NCBI RefSeq assembly: GCF_021869535.1
Contig: NW_026262734.1
Location: 73,284,339-73,348,338 of the forward strand
Origin: Mytilus californianus
Taxonomy: Eukaryota > Mollusca > Bivalvia > Mytilida > Mytilidae
Direction of reading: 5' to 3'
Length of the DNA stretch: 64,000 nt
Under the pieces are notes generated by a model. The model was given only the letters and a program-made list of their open reading frames with translations, did no database searches and was not told where the DNA came from. Both the position numbers and the translations under genes were made by a program. Below are positions 35,860 to 48,659 of the stretch, piece after piece (position 1 is the stretch's first letter; each line of letters opens with the position of its first letter).

Positions 35860-35991
35860 TTATCTATACAGATGATCTGCCTGCAGATTAGAAGCTATTT
35901 CTGCCTCCCACTTGTCACCATTCTCAAGCAGTTTTTCTTTGTTGTACAGTAGTTCTTCCCTTGTTTCTGTTGAGTATTCAAAGTTAGGACC
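35860..35991 (-). CDS. NDUFS8: NDUFS8, last coding exon
   Basis: Encodes the C-terminal 43 residues of the 23-kDa iron-sulfur subunit of complex I, from [20 protein letters not shown] to the typical ending ADHLYR and a TAA (35862-35860). The acceptor is TTTAACCAG|GGTCC; the intron phase is 0, agreeing with the exon at 39437. This segment packs against the ferredoxin-like core in the peripheral arm of complex I. Against the usual animal sequence the main differences I see are conservative (for example SNLQADH where AANIQADY is common). No frame damage, so the gene looks functional. The upstream intron is 3.4 kb. Confidence 0.96.
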   Translation of the reverse strand, partial: GPNFEYSTETREELLYNKEKLLENGDKWEAEIASNLQADHLYR

Positions 35992-36839
35992 CTGGTTAAA
36001 AAAAGAAATGACATGTATAACATTAATGGAGAGTATAAAAAAAATTTGTAAGGAGTTCCACGGAACCCTGTGTCTTGCCTGTGATTGCTGCTGTCAGTGT
36101 AAAAGTGTAACATTGACTAAAAGTGAGTCCATTTATCAGTAAAATACAGATTTTAACTTTTCTTTAGATGCTATTTCTTGGTCTTGAAGATTTGCTTCTG
36201 TCCATGTTTCATAACAATCCATGAAGGTTCACAAATTTACCATGTAAAAAAAATTTAATCCCAGACTGTGTAAATGTTTAATAACTGTAAAAAAAAACAG
36301 TCCATCTATCAGAAAAATAATGAAAAAAATATAATTATTTTCAAAGGTTTGCTTCAGACTTAATCATCTCTTAATCATTAAAAAGCTTCTGCCAAAGTTT
36401 CATAAAACTCTATGAAGTTTTGACAAAGTAATTGATGTGTAACAATCTTTAACCACAGACTATATCTATACGTTGTTAACTGTAAAAAAAAAAATCCATT
36501 TACAGGGTTATGTTCCTCTCGTATACTTTATGATGGTATGATACTAAACCCCTAACGGGAGGGATTGTGCTTGATTTCCATATGATGAAGACATAATCTT
36601 TCAATCAGTTTAATTGAGGTCTGGAGCTGGCATGTCAGTAACTGCTAGTAGTCCTTTGTTAATTTATGATGATTATTGTGATTATTCTTTGTTTGTTCTG
36701 TTATCTATTTCAACATCGGACTCAGACTTCTTTTGAACTAAATTTACTGTGCATATTGCTGTGTGTTTGTGTATTCCACATTGGCTAGAGGTATAGGGGG
36801 TGGATTGAGATCTCACAATACATGCTTAACCCCTGCCAC

Positions 36840-37015
36840 ATTTTTGCTATGTCGGCCATCTTGGTTGGCAGGCTGGGTTATCAGACACATTTTTTAAACT
36901 AGATACCCCAAAGATGATTTTGGCCATGAGGAGAAGATTTTTGTAAAAGTTAACGGACGGCGACGATGGATGCCAAGTGATGAGAAAAGCTCACTTGGCC
37001 ATACTGCAAGGTGAG
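36840..37015 (+). repeat. rep-F 3' end
   Basis: Carries GCTATGTCGGCCATCTTGGT, TTGGCAGGCTGGG, GTTAACGGACGGCGACGATG and the family ending CAAGTGATGAGAAAAGCTCA + CTTGGCC. Lies in the last NDUFS8 intron. Confidence 0.6.
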
Positions 37016-37029
37016 TTAATAATAAACTA

Positions 37030-37260
37030 GAATTTCTTAAAAGAAAGGCAAAAGAAACCAAAGGGACATTCAAACTCATAAGTCAAAAATAAACTGACAA
37101 TACCATGGCAAAAAAAGAAAAAGACCAAAAGACAAACAACAGCACACAAAACACAACATAGAAAACCAAAGACTGAGCAACACAAACCCAACCAAAAACC
37201 AGGGGTGATCACAGGTGCTCTTGGAAAGGCAAGCAGATACCCCTCAACATGTGGCACTAT
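37030..37260 (-). repeat. rep-M copy
   Basis: TTCTTAAAAGAAAGGCAAAAG through ACTGACAATACCATGGCAAA and CAACACAAACCCAACCAAAA to AACATGTGGCAC: a nearly complete copy in reverse orientation within the last NDUFS8 intron. Confidence 0.78.
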
Positions 37261-37544
37261 GTATCACAGATACCCTTTATTGCAGAAACAAACAGTAAAT
37301 TATGTCAAAATTCAAATGGAAAATGATCTGTATTTTATTTTTCATAGCATTGCTTTAAAATCTAAAAATATTTCTTTCAAACAGTACTTTCATTATCACT
37401 TGGAAAACCCCCAAAAAATCTTTGGGGAATAACTCTTGAAAAGTAAATATCAAAATTGAATATAAACTGCATTTTATTATCCATGAACTTGTGTTTAATT
37501 TTCAAAAGATTTTGGTACTTTAATTATCTTCCAATAAAACACTC

Positions 37545-38275
37545 CACAGGGGGCAGCTTGGTACAATTGAAGAGGTTGAACCCTGAACAGTTGGGGCAAG
37601 AATGGACACAACATTCAAGCTTGATACAGCATAGAATTTGGATTCTGATTTAATATTTGACACAGCATAGGTTTCTGACACAGCATGAATGTGGTCTATG
37701 AACTTAAAAATTAGACATTGGACATTAACCTATAATGGTTCAATATCCATAATCTAAGTACATGGTAAGATTCAGCAGATCAAAGAACCCCAATATTCAA
37801 TTTTTGATGAAATGAGTAAAAGGATGACTATATTTGGTATGGAACCTTGTGGTACAATTTCATAGAAATCCATAGACTTACACTCAAGTTATTGTCCGGA
37901 AACCAGAAAATCCTTGTTTTTTGGCTCCTAATTCCTCAATGGTTTGGGCCATAACCTCCCCCCCCCCCCAAATCAATGGAACCTTTTGGTACAATTTCAT
38001 AAAGATCAATACACTTATACACAAGTTACTGTCCTGAAACAAGAAAAATGCTTGCTTTTGGTCCCTTTTTGCAACTAATTCCTAAACAGTTTGGACAATA
38101 ACCCCCAAAATCAATCCCAGCCTTCCTTTTGTGGTATGATACCTTGTGGTATAATTTCCTAGCGATCCATACACTTATACTCAAGTTATTGTCTGGAAAC
38201 CAATAGTCTTCAGACGACAACGGAGACGTCCTACCATCATACGGCCGCAAAAATTTTGCGGTCAGATAAAAATTG
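37545..38275 (+). mobile_element. rep-A, short copy
   Basis: The head (CACAGGGGGCAGCTTGGTAC, GAACAGTTGGGGCAAG) is followed by only one type-1 monomer (to about 37810), two to three type-2 monomers (37815-38205), and the tail CATCATACGGCCGCAAAAAT + TTTGCGGTCAGATAAAAA. This shows the complete order head, type 1, type 2, tail in about 730 bp and supports the element borders. Confidence 0.7.
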
Positions 38276-38279
38276 CCTA

Positions 38280-39150
38280 AACGTTACAACTCATCATTAT
38301 CAAGCTGCAGACCAAATATATAATCATTCACTATCATACAAGCCAAGAAAACTTTGACAAACATTTTCCTTGTTCAATGAGTGTTGTTAAATTTCAAACT
38401 ATTAGCAAACAGGAAGTGGCATCAGGGCGGATGAAATAATTGCATATCAAGCTGCATTGTAAATTATGACAAGGTTTGCTTAGCTAATCATTTATCATAG
38501 CTAAATATATTCTATTATTTTAGGAGGGGGATAGAATCAGTTAAAAATTTTACTTGACATACAGTAGCTATAACTAAAATCCATATTAGCAATTAGCAAT
38601 GTGTATTTTATCTTAAACTATTAAAATGTGAATTATAAAAATTTACTCTATTTCTGGGTTTAAAAAATATGCCTATTTTCTCAAAACAACATCCTTTATG
38701 ACCATGATGACAATCTTGGGGCAATAATTTTTATATATTACATCCCTTTTTCCTAATTAAGACTTAATTGATGTGGGAAAGCACTGATCAACTGAGAGGC
38801 ACAAGTTTTCAATGTCACTATTAATAAATGTCAGGAAGCTTTTGGAGCGACAAAGCGAGAAAAAACTCAGCTGCAAGAGGGTTAAAGTACATACAAAGGC
38901 ATTTCACTTTTATCATACTGATACCATCAAGCAAATTGGATTCCAGAACAAAATTTGAAGAATATTTTTTTGTCGATTTGAATCAGAATAGGGAAATTTA
39001 TAAAGGATCTTCCATACAATATTCTTTGTAAGTTTGCTCCCATTAATCTTACAAATTTCACAGGAAAGTTACAATATTCCAGACAATGGATGCCAAGTGA
39101 TGTTTATAGAATAAGACTCAGGGCTGGTGAGCTAAAAGCAACATAATACT
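38280..39150. other. NDUFS8 intron, no feature recognised
   Basis: Unique-looking AT-rich sequence; the 67-codon plus frame at 38828 has no supporting signal. Confidence 0.4.
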
Positions 39151-39151
39151 G

Positions 39152-39565
<414 letters not shown>

Positions 39566-40425
39566 CTAGAGAAAAATAAAAAAATCATCTCTTTTCTTAC
39601 AAATTTCATAAAGGCAGTTTAAGTTGTAAACACTAAAATCAAAGTGAAAAGACATAAAATATGTCAGATATACCTAAAAAGATACTAGAAGCCAAGCGTT
39701 TATATCTAATTCTTATTAATGCAATTCGTTTGTATCGGTGATTTTCATTGGTCGTCATCATAAATTTTGAGGGGGTTGATTCCACAGTCTACATTTCTGT
39801 AACTAAGGTAATTTTAGCCAACCTTTTGAATAACAGAGTTTGTGGCATGTGATATCTTCCAAAAATAAACCAAAAAGTCACATTTTTTACCTGAAAACCT
39901 TGTTTTTGTCAATATTTATATCATTCTGAAGCGTTCGAAAATCCTAAAGACATAGAGTTTACATTTGATGCCGGAAGTGTACCTATGAATGTTACAATGT
40001 TTAGATGCCAAAGACAATTAAAAGAACATAGTTTCATGGACTGTTTTATTTACAACAATATGAAGTCAAAATAATAATTTAAGTGGAACTTATTTATAAA
40101 GTTGCATTATAATGGAGATTATACCGTATTGTATTTTAAGCATGGCCTAGTACTGTCGCAAATAAATGTTTACCTATGGCCGTTACACGTAGCTTGGTAA
40201 ACTCAGTTAAACCGAAGTTTTAAGTAGGCCAAGCTTAAAGTACAATACAGTTATCTCCTTATTCTTTTACAGTTAAGGTCAAAGTGGCATCATCAAAGGT
40301 AGGTCAACTGGAACAAAAATTTCATTAATTTCAATTTATCAATATAAATCTACATACTATAAATCAGCAAAATATCTGAAATCAAATAGCAAAATATAAT
40401 CAAAGCATTAATAATAATAATAATG
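39566..40425. other. NDUFS8 intron, no feature recognised
   Basis: No exon-like frame or repeat unit identified. Ends at the (TTA)n tail of the LINE at 40428. Confidence 0.4.
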
Positions 40426-40427
40426 AT

Positions 40428-42180
40428 AATTCTTTATTTAAAGAGGGTTACACAGTTAGCTATAAAACTAATCTTCCCTGAGGCCCTCATGAAATACAAT
40501 GAAATAAAACAAACAATTACAAAATATCAAACAAACACACATATATGAAAAAATGAAATAAAAAATTGTTATGAAATATACAATTTTCAAAACAGGTAAA
40601 AATTACAAATTCATATAGTATTGGCATCATTCAAATTACCTCAACAATATCTTAAGTTTGACATGTTTGAGTAAGTGTGTGAAAATTATTATACATATAA
40701 AATTACACAGCTTCTTAATGTTCCAACAAGTAATTTTTTAAATCTTTTTTGAACGAGCTTGTACTTGAGGTTGATTTTTTCAGGGATGTTGGTAAGTTAT
40801 TCCATAAAATAGATCCTGAATATATAAAAGATGTCTTATACAGCTCTGTTTTGGCTTTTGGAACTTGTAAATTTTTGCAAGACACATTCCTCAAACAATA
40901 TTGGTTTATTTCTGGCATTTCTTTAAATTTTTCAGTGAGATATACAGGGGCTTCGTTCTTAAGGCATTTCTGCATCAAAACAGATTTGTGGTATGAGATT
41001 CTGTTCTCTACTGTCATCCACCCAAGCTGTTTAAACAGTGGAGCTGATGATGAAAGTGGATCAGCATCTAAAATAAGTCTTCAGCCCTTTTCTGCAATTT
41101 TATTATTCTGGCTTGCTCATTTTTAGCACAACCACTCCAAATAATACAACAATAATCTATCAGTGGGAGAATATAGCCATTATAAAACAATTTTCTTGAA
41201 TCAATATTTAGAAATTTCTTGATTTTAGAGAGTAAATGAAGTCGGGATGATATTGATGAACATAAGTAATTAACATGGCCTGTCCAGGACAGATTAGTCA
41301 ATTCTAACACCTAAAAGTTTTTCAATTGATGATTTTTGAAGAAAATTATTCTCAATAGTTAGAACTGGTTCTGCTTGATTTAAACACAGCCTTTGTCTTG
41401 TACCTAAAACCACACATTTAGTCTTATCTGAATTTATGAACATGTTATTTTTATGACACCATTTTTCAACACATTGGAGATCATCTTGTACTTTTAATTG
41501 CATATCAGCATTACTCTTTCCTGATGTATGCATAGTTGTGTCATCAGCATACAAGTCTGTATGGCAGTTTTTGATGTGTAATGGAAGGTCATTTATGTAC
41601 AAAACAAACAAAATGGGACCAAGTATTGAGCCCTGTGGAACACCAAAATTTATAAACTTTTTATCAGAAAACTGATTATTTATATGGACTTGCTGTGTTC
41701 TTTCACTCAAATATGATTTAAAAAAATCAACAGTATCTTAATTCATGGAAGCCATAAATTTGAAGTTTTTTACATAAAATTTCATGATCAACAACATCAA
41801 AAGCTTTCTTAAAATCCAGGTGGACTGCCAAATTGATATTTCCATTATTCATTTCATGTAGCCATTTATCAATGATATTAATTAGGGCAGTTTGACATGA
41901 ATGGTTAGGTCTAAAACCAGACTGGGAAGGGTGTAAAATTTGAAACTTTGTCAAATAATTATACAGATGTTTAGATACATGTCTCTCTATTAATTTTTGA
42001 TAATGTTGGCAAAACAGATATTGGTCTGTAATTGCTAGCTACGTTTTTTTCACCAGATTTGAAAAATGGAGCTACCTTGGCATTTTTTAAAACAGATGGA
42101 TAAATACCAGTATCAATCATTCGATAAATGATTGTCAGTTCTGTGATCCTGCCAATTGTTTTTACTAGTCAGATATTTCT
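40428..42180 (-). mobile_element. LINE of a second family, frameshifted, in an NDUFS8 intron
   Basis: On the minus strand the RT begins near 42120 (IYPSVLKNAKVAPFFKSG), with NYRPISVLPTLSKLIERH, then HPSQSGFRPNHSCQTAL and motif A HLDFKKAFDVVDH (about 41830). Next come motif B GVPQGSILGPILFVLYINDL (41640), the catalytic YADDTTMH (41550), and the thumb and C-terminal region ending LKKDLKNYLLEH-like at 40715. Breaks occur near 41715, 41300 and 41040, splitting it into four frames. The 3' end is an (ATT)n tail at 40411-40430 after AATAAA, typical of CR1/L2-type elements. The 5' part (endonuclease, ORF1) is missing. It has the same orientation as NDUFS8, so its AATAAA could in principle cause premature polyadenylation. 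Confidence 0.85.
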
Positions 42181-42299
42181 GATCTCATTTTCAATAAAAA
42201 AAAACAATATACCAGCTCCTGTTAAACATTTCAAGAGTTATAAAAACTTGAGATAAATGATTTTGGCCCAAAATGTAAATTTGTGTTCAGACACAAATA

Positions 42300-43120
42300 T
42301 CTAAATAATATATGCAGGGTGCAGCTTCATACCACCACAGAGGTTGAAGCTTGAACAGTTGGGGCAAGTATGGACACAGAATGAATGTGGTCTAAGAATT
42401 TAAAAATTTGAAATTACACATTTACCTTTTATGGTCCAATATCCAAAATTAAAATATATGGCTAGATTCACCATATAAAAATAACCCCAAGAATTCAATT
42501 TTTGAAGAAATCAAACAAATTTTAATTTTTTGACCATTTGGACCTCAATGTTGACCAATTTGATAACGGGGCCCAAAATCCAAAATCAAAATCCACAGTT
42601 AGATTCAGCATATGAAAGAACCCCATATATTCAATTTTTGTTGAAACAAAGTTTGATTTTGGACCCTGATCTAGACCAACTTGAAAACTGGTCCCAAAAA
42701 CAAAAATCTAAATACATGATTAGATTCAGCATATCAATTCAAAGAACCCCAAGAATTCAACATTATGTTAAAATCCAACTAAGTTTAATTTTGGACCCTT
42801 TGGACCTTAATGTGGACCAATTTAAAACTGGCCCAACATCAATAATAAAAATACACCGTTAGATTCAGCATATCAAAGAACCCCAAGAATTAAATTTTTG
42901 TTGAAATCCATATATGATGATAAAATTGAGAATGGAAATGGGGAATGTGTCAAAGAGACAACAACCTGACCAAAGAGCAGAAAACAGTTTAAACCTGGCC
43001 CAACATCAATAATATAAATACGCAGTTAGATTCAGCATATCAAAGATGAACAATGATGAGTTTATTTAGATCTTGCATATCAAAGAACCCCAATAATTCA
43101 ATTTTAGATTTCCTCTACCA
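42300..43120 (+). mobile_element. rep-A, diverged copy
   Basis: The head (GGTGCAGCTTCATACCACCA, GAACAGTTGGGGCAAG) and five type-1 monomers follow the family order, but type-2 monomers and the tail are missing. At 42919-42975 a different mussel repeat (GAGAATGGAAATGGGGAATG, GTCAAAGAGACAACAACCTG) interrupts it; a second copy of that repeat lies at 45097-45155. The 110-codon plus frame is repeat-derived. Confidence 0.6.
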
Positions 43121-43129
43121 AAATTGAAA

Positions 43130-44285
43130 CCATGTTCAATTTAAATTTCTTATGCACTGTACATCATTTGACATGATAGACTAAGGTAGTTATATTGCAT
43201 AGGGTTTATATACATGAAAAAAACATGTGTACTACAGAATAGAGAAAATGTTTTAAAATAAAGAATAGAAAAAAATGGGCAATTAAATGAAGAAAATAGA
43301 ATAATGGGTGTTTAGATATACAGAATAGTGAAAATTTGTATAAAAAATAAAGAATACAGAAAATGATGACCCAAGCACTCTACCCATCCTGCTACCAAGA
43401 CCCTCTCACCTTGCCCATAACTCAAAATTTTGACCTCCTAAACATATAAATTCTAAAGTCAGAAGTATGTAGACATATTTTGAGTAGGTATCTCAATACT
43501 AGTAAAAAATAAAATTGAGTTATCTTTCTTTATTCGGGTGTGCTCCTTTTTCGGAGTATTATACACAGTAGTCAGCAGAATTGAATACGATCAACAATGG
43601 CGGCAGGTTTTGTTATTTTCGTATCAAAAGTGAGGGCAGGCAAAGACAAATTACTTCTGAATTAACCATTTTTTATAGAATACAAGTAACACAATGTTTT
43701 TTAACACGTTTCTTATGGTTTTCGTCTTTCTGTCAATTACGTTATCTTCATCAAACTACTGTAAACGTTGCAAAATATGTGTGGCCATATGATAATTTCT
43801 TCAAATTAAATGACAAATGCCGACTGACCGATTCTATTTGAATGAATTAATGTTGATGATCATTAATGACCCATCCGATAAACGGATTGCCTGTAACAAC
43901 ATATTATGACACCTGTTGTAACCGTTGATTAGTTTGGGGTCGTAAACAAAGTCATAAACTTGTGACAGTCGCCAGGTAAAATTTCGTACAATTCTTTTTT
44001 TTACTTTTACCAATTTAAATGACGATCGATAATATTACCGTTACAGTCAAGAAATGAAAATTATGACATAGGAAAATTTTGGCGCCAGAAATATAGCCAG
44101 CAGCCGTATTTTGTCGCCAGATGAAATAAAAAATCGCAATTTGCGACATTGGCGAAGCCCAGTGCAGTCCCTGCTTTTTAATAGAGATAAAAGCATGACT
44201 ATGAGCTTTTACATCCAACACCTAGACAGTCCCAATTACTGAATCTTTTAATTTGGGTTTCAACTCTTAACAAATTGAAATTAAA
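43130..44285. other. NDUFS8 intron, mostly unassigned
   Basis: AT-rich. Contains one good Kozak-type start at 43600 (ACAATGGCGG) opening a 22-codon plus frame with a GTGAGG donor candidate after about 11 codons; see findings. Otherwise nothing recognised. Confidence 0.35.
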
Positions 44286-44289
44286 GAAC

Positions 44290-44752
44290 CTTTGTGAGCA
44301 TCCTCACATACCCCACCCCCTCACATTGTCACTGGGCGAACAAAATCACAACCGATACCTATGTTCAAAGACTAATGACACCTACAAAAGTCAACTGATA
44401 AGAATTTCTTGTGGATATGCACATTTACATATTATGTCCTTATTATCTACAAAGTTTCATGAAATTCTGCTGTATGGTTTCAGAGGAGTTGCAATGACCA
44501 ACTGCTGCAGTAGTATACTTAGGCCAAAGTTCTAAGTTCAAAGAGGCATAACTCCTAGAAAAAAAATTGAATCATACCTTCCTGTCGATATGCACATCTA
44601 TATATTATGTCCTAATTATCTACAAACTTTCATGAAATTCTGTTGTATGGTTTCAGAGGAGTTGCAATGACAAGAACAGGACTGACAGACTGACTGACTG
44701 ACAGACAGACGGACGGACTGACAAACTTTGTTCTGTGGGGTATAACAAGCAT
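44290..44752 (+). mobile_element. rep-G element
   Basis: The head CATACCCCACCCCCTCACAT is followed by two monomers of about 180 bp (GTGGATATGCACATTTACAT / TCGATATGCACATCTATATA, then TATGGTTTCAGAGGAGTTGC), then (GACTGACAGACGGACGGACT) and the tail TTCTGTGGGGTATAACAAG. TACCCCAC in the head is the inverse of GTGGGGTA in the tail. The cleanest small example of the shared layout. Confidence 0.72.
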
Positions 44753-44755
44753 ATA

Positions 44756-44926
44756 CTGTGGATTCATTTATTTTCGTGGGTACCAATTTTGGTGGATTGA
44801 GGGAAAACTTGCATATTTGCTTAATAACTTGCTTGTTACTTGATTTCGTGGTTTTACCAATGTCTGCATACAAGTCTATTGAACATTTGAAAAATTGGTA
44901 TCCAACGAACAATAATGAATCCACAG
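44756..44926. mobile_element. 171-bp MITE with inverted terminal repeats
   Basis: The ends CTGTGGATTCATTTATT and AATAATGAATCCACAG are inverse complements with one indel. Pairing extends inward (GTGGGTACCAATTTT / AAATTGGTATCCAAC), about 40 bp per arm. TATA flanks both sides, so a TA duplication is possible (Tc1/mariner-like), but this is not proved. Starts four bases after rep-G ends. Confidence 0.75.
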
Positions 44927-44929
44927 CAC

Positions 44930-45585
44930 CTATACTCTATGATGATTGAGTTCCTCAGACTTTCCTGGCGATAGAACATACACAGGAGGAATATAGTTTC
45001 CATGTTTAAATCCAAAAACATTATAAATGTATGTTAAAATCTGTTTGGGTGAATATAGTTCTACAATTTTTATAAAGCAGGCAAAACATACAACAGAATT
45101 GAGAATCGAAACATGGAATGAATGAAAGAGACAACAACCCAACCAAAGAGCAAGTATGGAGTCCAATAAATATACTTGACAATTTTTACAAAAGACAAGT
45201 CTGGAAATGCTACCATTGCTCTTCTGTAATAAGTGGAAGCTTTATGGATAATTAAATTTTGTGACTAACATAAGCATGATGAGGGAAAAGTAAGAAAACC
45301 TCAAAATCTACTTAAATATTACTAGTAAACCTTGAAGTTTCAAGAAAAAGTTTTTTAAGAATAAAAAGTCTATTTGTATCTAAATATATATATTTTTCAA
45401 ATAAAAAAAGAAAATATCAATCAAATAATAATTTCATAATATGATCAAATATAATAAATCACACATTTGGAAATTGTCAAATAAGGGATATTGGTGTCAC
45501 ATTATACATGTTATAATGTATATTTGATTCAAGCAAACTGTTAATTACGGTAACCTATTTTAAAACACTCCTTATAAAAATAAAA
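44930..45585. other. NDUFS8 intron, mostly unassigned
   Basis: Contains a fragment of the GAGACAACAACCCAACCAAA mussel repeat at 45097-45155, otherwise nothing recognised. Confidence 0.4.
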
Positions 45586-45589
45586 TGCT

Positions 45590-46010
45590 CCACTGGGTGC
45601 AGCTTGATACGACCACAGAGGTCGAACCCTGAACAGTTGGGGCAAGTATGGACACAACATTCAAGCTTGATACAGCTCTGAATTTGGATTGTGATTAAAT
45701 ATTTGACACAGCATAGGTTTCTGACACAGAATGAATGTGGTCTAAGATTTAAAAAATTTAAATTTACCTATTATGGTCCAATATCCAAAATCTAAATACA
45801 TGTACATACACGGTTAGATTCAGCATATCAAAGAACCCCAAGAATTCAATTTTTGTTAAAATCAAACATAGTTTAATTTTGGAACCTTTGGACCTTAATG
45901 TAGACCAATTTGAAAACGGGACCAAAAATTAAGAATCTAAATACACGGTTAGATTCAGCATATCAAAGAACCCCAATATTTCAATTTTTGATGAAATCAA
46001 ACCATATCAT
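45590..46010 (+). mobile_element. rep-A head and two type-1 monomers
   Basis: GCTCCACTGGGTGCAGCTTG, ATACGACCACAGAGGTCGAA, GAACAGTTGGGGCAAG, then monomers at about 45815 and 45950. Type-2-like text continues into the large inverted repeat at 46095. Confidence 0.68.
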
Positions 46011-46094
46011 TATTATTTGCTTTTATATATAAATCGAAAATAACCAACTTATTATGGAAAATTTTAAAGAAAAAAAAAAAGGAAAAAAAGGAAA

Positions 46095-46755
46095 AAAAAT
46101 CCCTCCACCAATTTTTTGAACCCCCTTATGATTCATCTACCCCAAACTCAATCCCAGCCTTCCCTTTGTGGTATGGTACATTGCAGTACAATTTCAGAGA
46201 GATCCATACACTTGAACACAAGTTATTGTCTGGAAACTGTTAAAATGCTTGTTTTTTGGCCCCTTTTTGGCCCCAAATTCCTAAATGTTTAGGGCAATTA
46301 CCCCTACACTCAAACCCAGCTTTCCCTTTGTGATATGGAACCTTGTAGTACAATTTCGTAAAGATCCATACACTTACACACAAGTAATTGTCATGAAACT
46401 AGAAAAATGCTTGTTTTTTGCCCCTTTTTGGCCCCTAATTCCTAAAATTTTGAGGCAATTGAAATACATGAAATTGTACTACAAGGTTCCATATCACAAA
46501 GGGAAAACTGGAATTGAGTTTGGGGGTAATTGCCCAAAACGTTTAGGAATTTGGGGCCAAAAAGGGGTAAAAAACCAAGCATTTTTCTAGTTTCAAGACG
46601 ATAATTTGTGTTCAAGTGTATGGATCTCTCTGAAATTGTACTGCAAGGGACCATACCATAAAGGGAAGGCTGGGATTTAGTTTGGGGGTGATGAATCATA
46701 AGGGGGTTAAAAAAATTTGGGGGGGGGGGATTTTTTTAACCCCCTTATGATGACG
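46095..46755. repeat. Large inverted repeat built from type-2 rep-A monomers
   Basis: The left arm (46110-46450) holds two type-2 monomers (CCAGCCTTCCCTTTGTGGTA, AATTTCAGAGAGATCCATAC). The right arm (46455-46750) holds the same two in inverse order and orientation (GTATGGATCTCTCTGAAATT, AAAGGGAAGGCTGGG), about 300 bp per arm with a centre near 46450. The outermost part adds a nearly perfect hairpin, ATCATAAGGGGGTTAAAAAA + ... + TTTTTTAACCCCCTTATGAT around 46690-46752. The 101-, 85- and 79-codon frames over it are artefacts. Confidence 0.82.
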
Positions 46756-47092
46756 ACAACAACGACGAAGGAATGTAGGATCGCTATGTCTCGCTTTTTC
46801 GAGAAAAGTCAAAGGCTCGACTAAAATCATATTGCCCAGTATTACCCATTTCTGGGAGTATTGGCCAGCAGGGGAAAACCTGGACCTGGGTAATACTTTG
46901 CCAACCCTGTAGGGAACATGTGTACTAAGTTTCAAGTTGATTGGACTTCAACTTCATCAAAAACTACCTTGACCAAAAACTTTAACTAAAAACTTTAACA
47001 TGAAGCGAGACAGACGGACGAACGGAAGGACGAACAGACAAACGGACGCATAGACCGAAAAACATAATGCCCCTAAGTGGGGCATAAAAAAA
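46756..47092 (+). repeat. Two element tails in series
   Basis: First a rep-C-like tail (GACGACAACAACGACGAAGG, ATGTCTCGCTTTTTCGAG). Then, after about 160 bp, a rep-B-like tail: AGACAGACGGACGAACGGAA, then the hairpin TAATGCCCCTAAGTGGGGCA + TAAAA. Fragments only; no complete array. Confidence 0.6.
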
Positions 47093-47404
47093 GTATTGCC
47101 AAACTTGTTTTCTTGCTATAAGTAAAAAATGAAAATTTCATAAACATTCCTTTATAAAAATGTTACTACAAGAGTTATCTTCCCTTATATTGCTAAGTTG
47201 AAAATTGAATCGAACAAATATTTGGTATTTGTTAAAACATTCTTAATAATACTATTAATTGCTTATTTTTGGTTTGTTTAAATAAAGTCTTGCACGATAA
47301 TTGCCAATCTATCTCTAAACATGCAGATTTAAGCAAAGAACTAGACTGACTAAGAACTGCTATTTTACAATCCAAGATGGCAGTATACAGTTAATCTACC
47401 TTAA

Positions 47405-47630
47405 GAAAGGAATAAAAGAAAGGCAAAAGATACCAGAGGAATATTCAAACTCATAAGTCGAAATCAAACTGACAACGCCATGGCAAAAAATTAAAAACGA
47501 CCAAAAGCCAAACAACAGTTCACTAAACACAACATAGAAAACTAAAGACTGAGCAACACAAACCCCACCAAACACATGTTCAGGTACTCCGGAAGGGTAA
47601 GCAGATCCTGCTCCACATGTGGCACCTGTT
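47405..47630 (-). repeat. rep-M, nearly complete copy
   Basis: GAAAGGCAAAAGATACCAGA, CATAAGTCGAAATCAAACTG, ACAACGCCATGGCAAAAAAT, GACTGAGCAACACAAACCCC, AAGCAGATCCTGCTCCACAT, GTGGCACC. The best unbroken reference in the window for the copy split by rep-B. Confidence 0.78.
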
Positions 47631-48438
47631 GTATTGCTTATTTAAGTACAAAATATGTAAAATCTGCTATGAGACAAACACAAATTATAGATGCCCTTGC
47701 ATCATTTGTTGCTGGTGACTTTGTTAGTGGTAGACAGTAAATATTTTAGACATTTAATGGAAAAAGTCAATTCGAAGAACCAAGGGCAGAGTAGGAAACA
47801 TCTATCCTCCAAAAGATTGAAGGAGTGATGATGGACAGGCAAACGAGCAGTTCCTAGGCATAACTTGTTAAACACTGCATGTTGTATAAAAGTTTCATTG
47901 TAGCAATTTATCCTTTATGTTACATTGCAGACGAGACAAAAAATTATTAAGCGGAAAATCAGAATCATTTGATGTACATTCGTGTTACTGTAACAATGGC
48001 TGCAAGTGAAAAAAATCAAAATATCTGGTTTACAGAAAACAATGTTCCTTTGAAAGAATATATGAATAGTCCACAATTTTATGTCAATCTATTCAATTCA
48101 CTTCACTTCTGAAGTAATAAATCATATAAGTCTTCAAAATTGTTTAATTACGAATGAAAAATTGGGGTTTCATCAAAATGGGAAATACCCCTTGACCAGA
48201 GCAACCTTTATAGCAATATAGTATGGTGCTTTCTGTTAGATTTTATACTATAATGTATTATAGGTACAGTGCTATGAATTTGGGAAAACAATGCTTTTCA
48301 ATCCTGGCCATGGTGCTTATTGAAAATTTGGGGAGAAAACTGAGAGTGCCAAGTGAACTTGAATAGAGTTCAAAGACAATCAGAATGATAAGCAAAATAG
48401 CATCACTGACACAGTTTCATAAGATAGCTAACTTTTAC

Positions 48439-48611
48439 CTGTGCAGGACATATAGCTTCACATAATTTGCAGGCAATACATCTCTCTTCTCCTGAAGGAT
48501 ATCTTCTTAAAGCATGTTCACCTCTGAATCTTGGACTTAATGGCCCTTTTTCAAAAGGATAATTTATAGTCGCTGGTTCCCGAAGAACACCAGATACTGC
48601 TAAGCTCAGTC
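48439..48611 (-). CDS. NDUFS8: NDUFS8 exon with first 4Fe-4S motif
   Basis: 173 nt: two bases of a split codon, then 57 codons (acceptor CTCTTTTTAG|GACTG, donor CACAG|GTAAAA). It encodes [20 protein letters not shown], then [17 protein letters not shown] and the cluster motif [14 protein letters not shown], ligands for the other 4Fe-4S cluster. The [29 protein letters not shown] block is diagnostic of NDUFS8/NuoI. The segment before it (GGLSLAVSG) differs from the GLGMTLSHF-like sequence common elsewhere but keeps its length. Phase matches the exon at 57841 (1/2) and the one at 39437 (0). Upstream intron 9.2 kb. Confidence 0.97.
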
Positions 48612-48659
48612 CTAAAAAGAGAAAAAGGTCCTAGTATTGGCTAACTTAAAAAATAATCA

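Noticed and set aside
46285..46935. 101-, 85- and 79-codon frames on both strands
   Set aside because: Produced by the inverted duplication of type-2 monomers.
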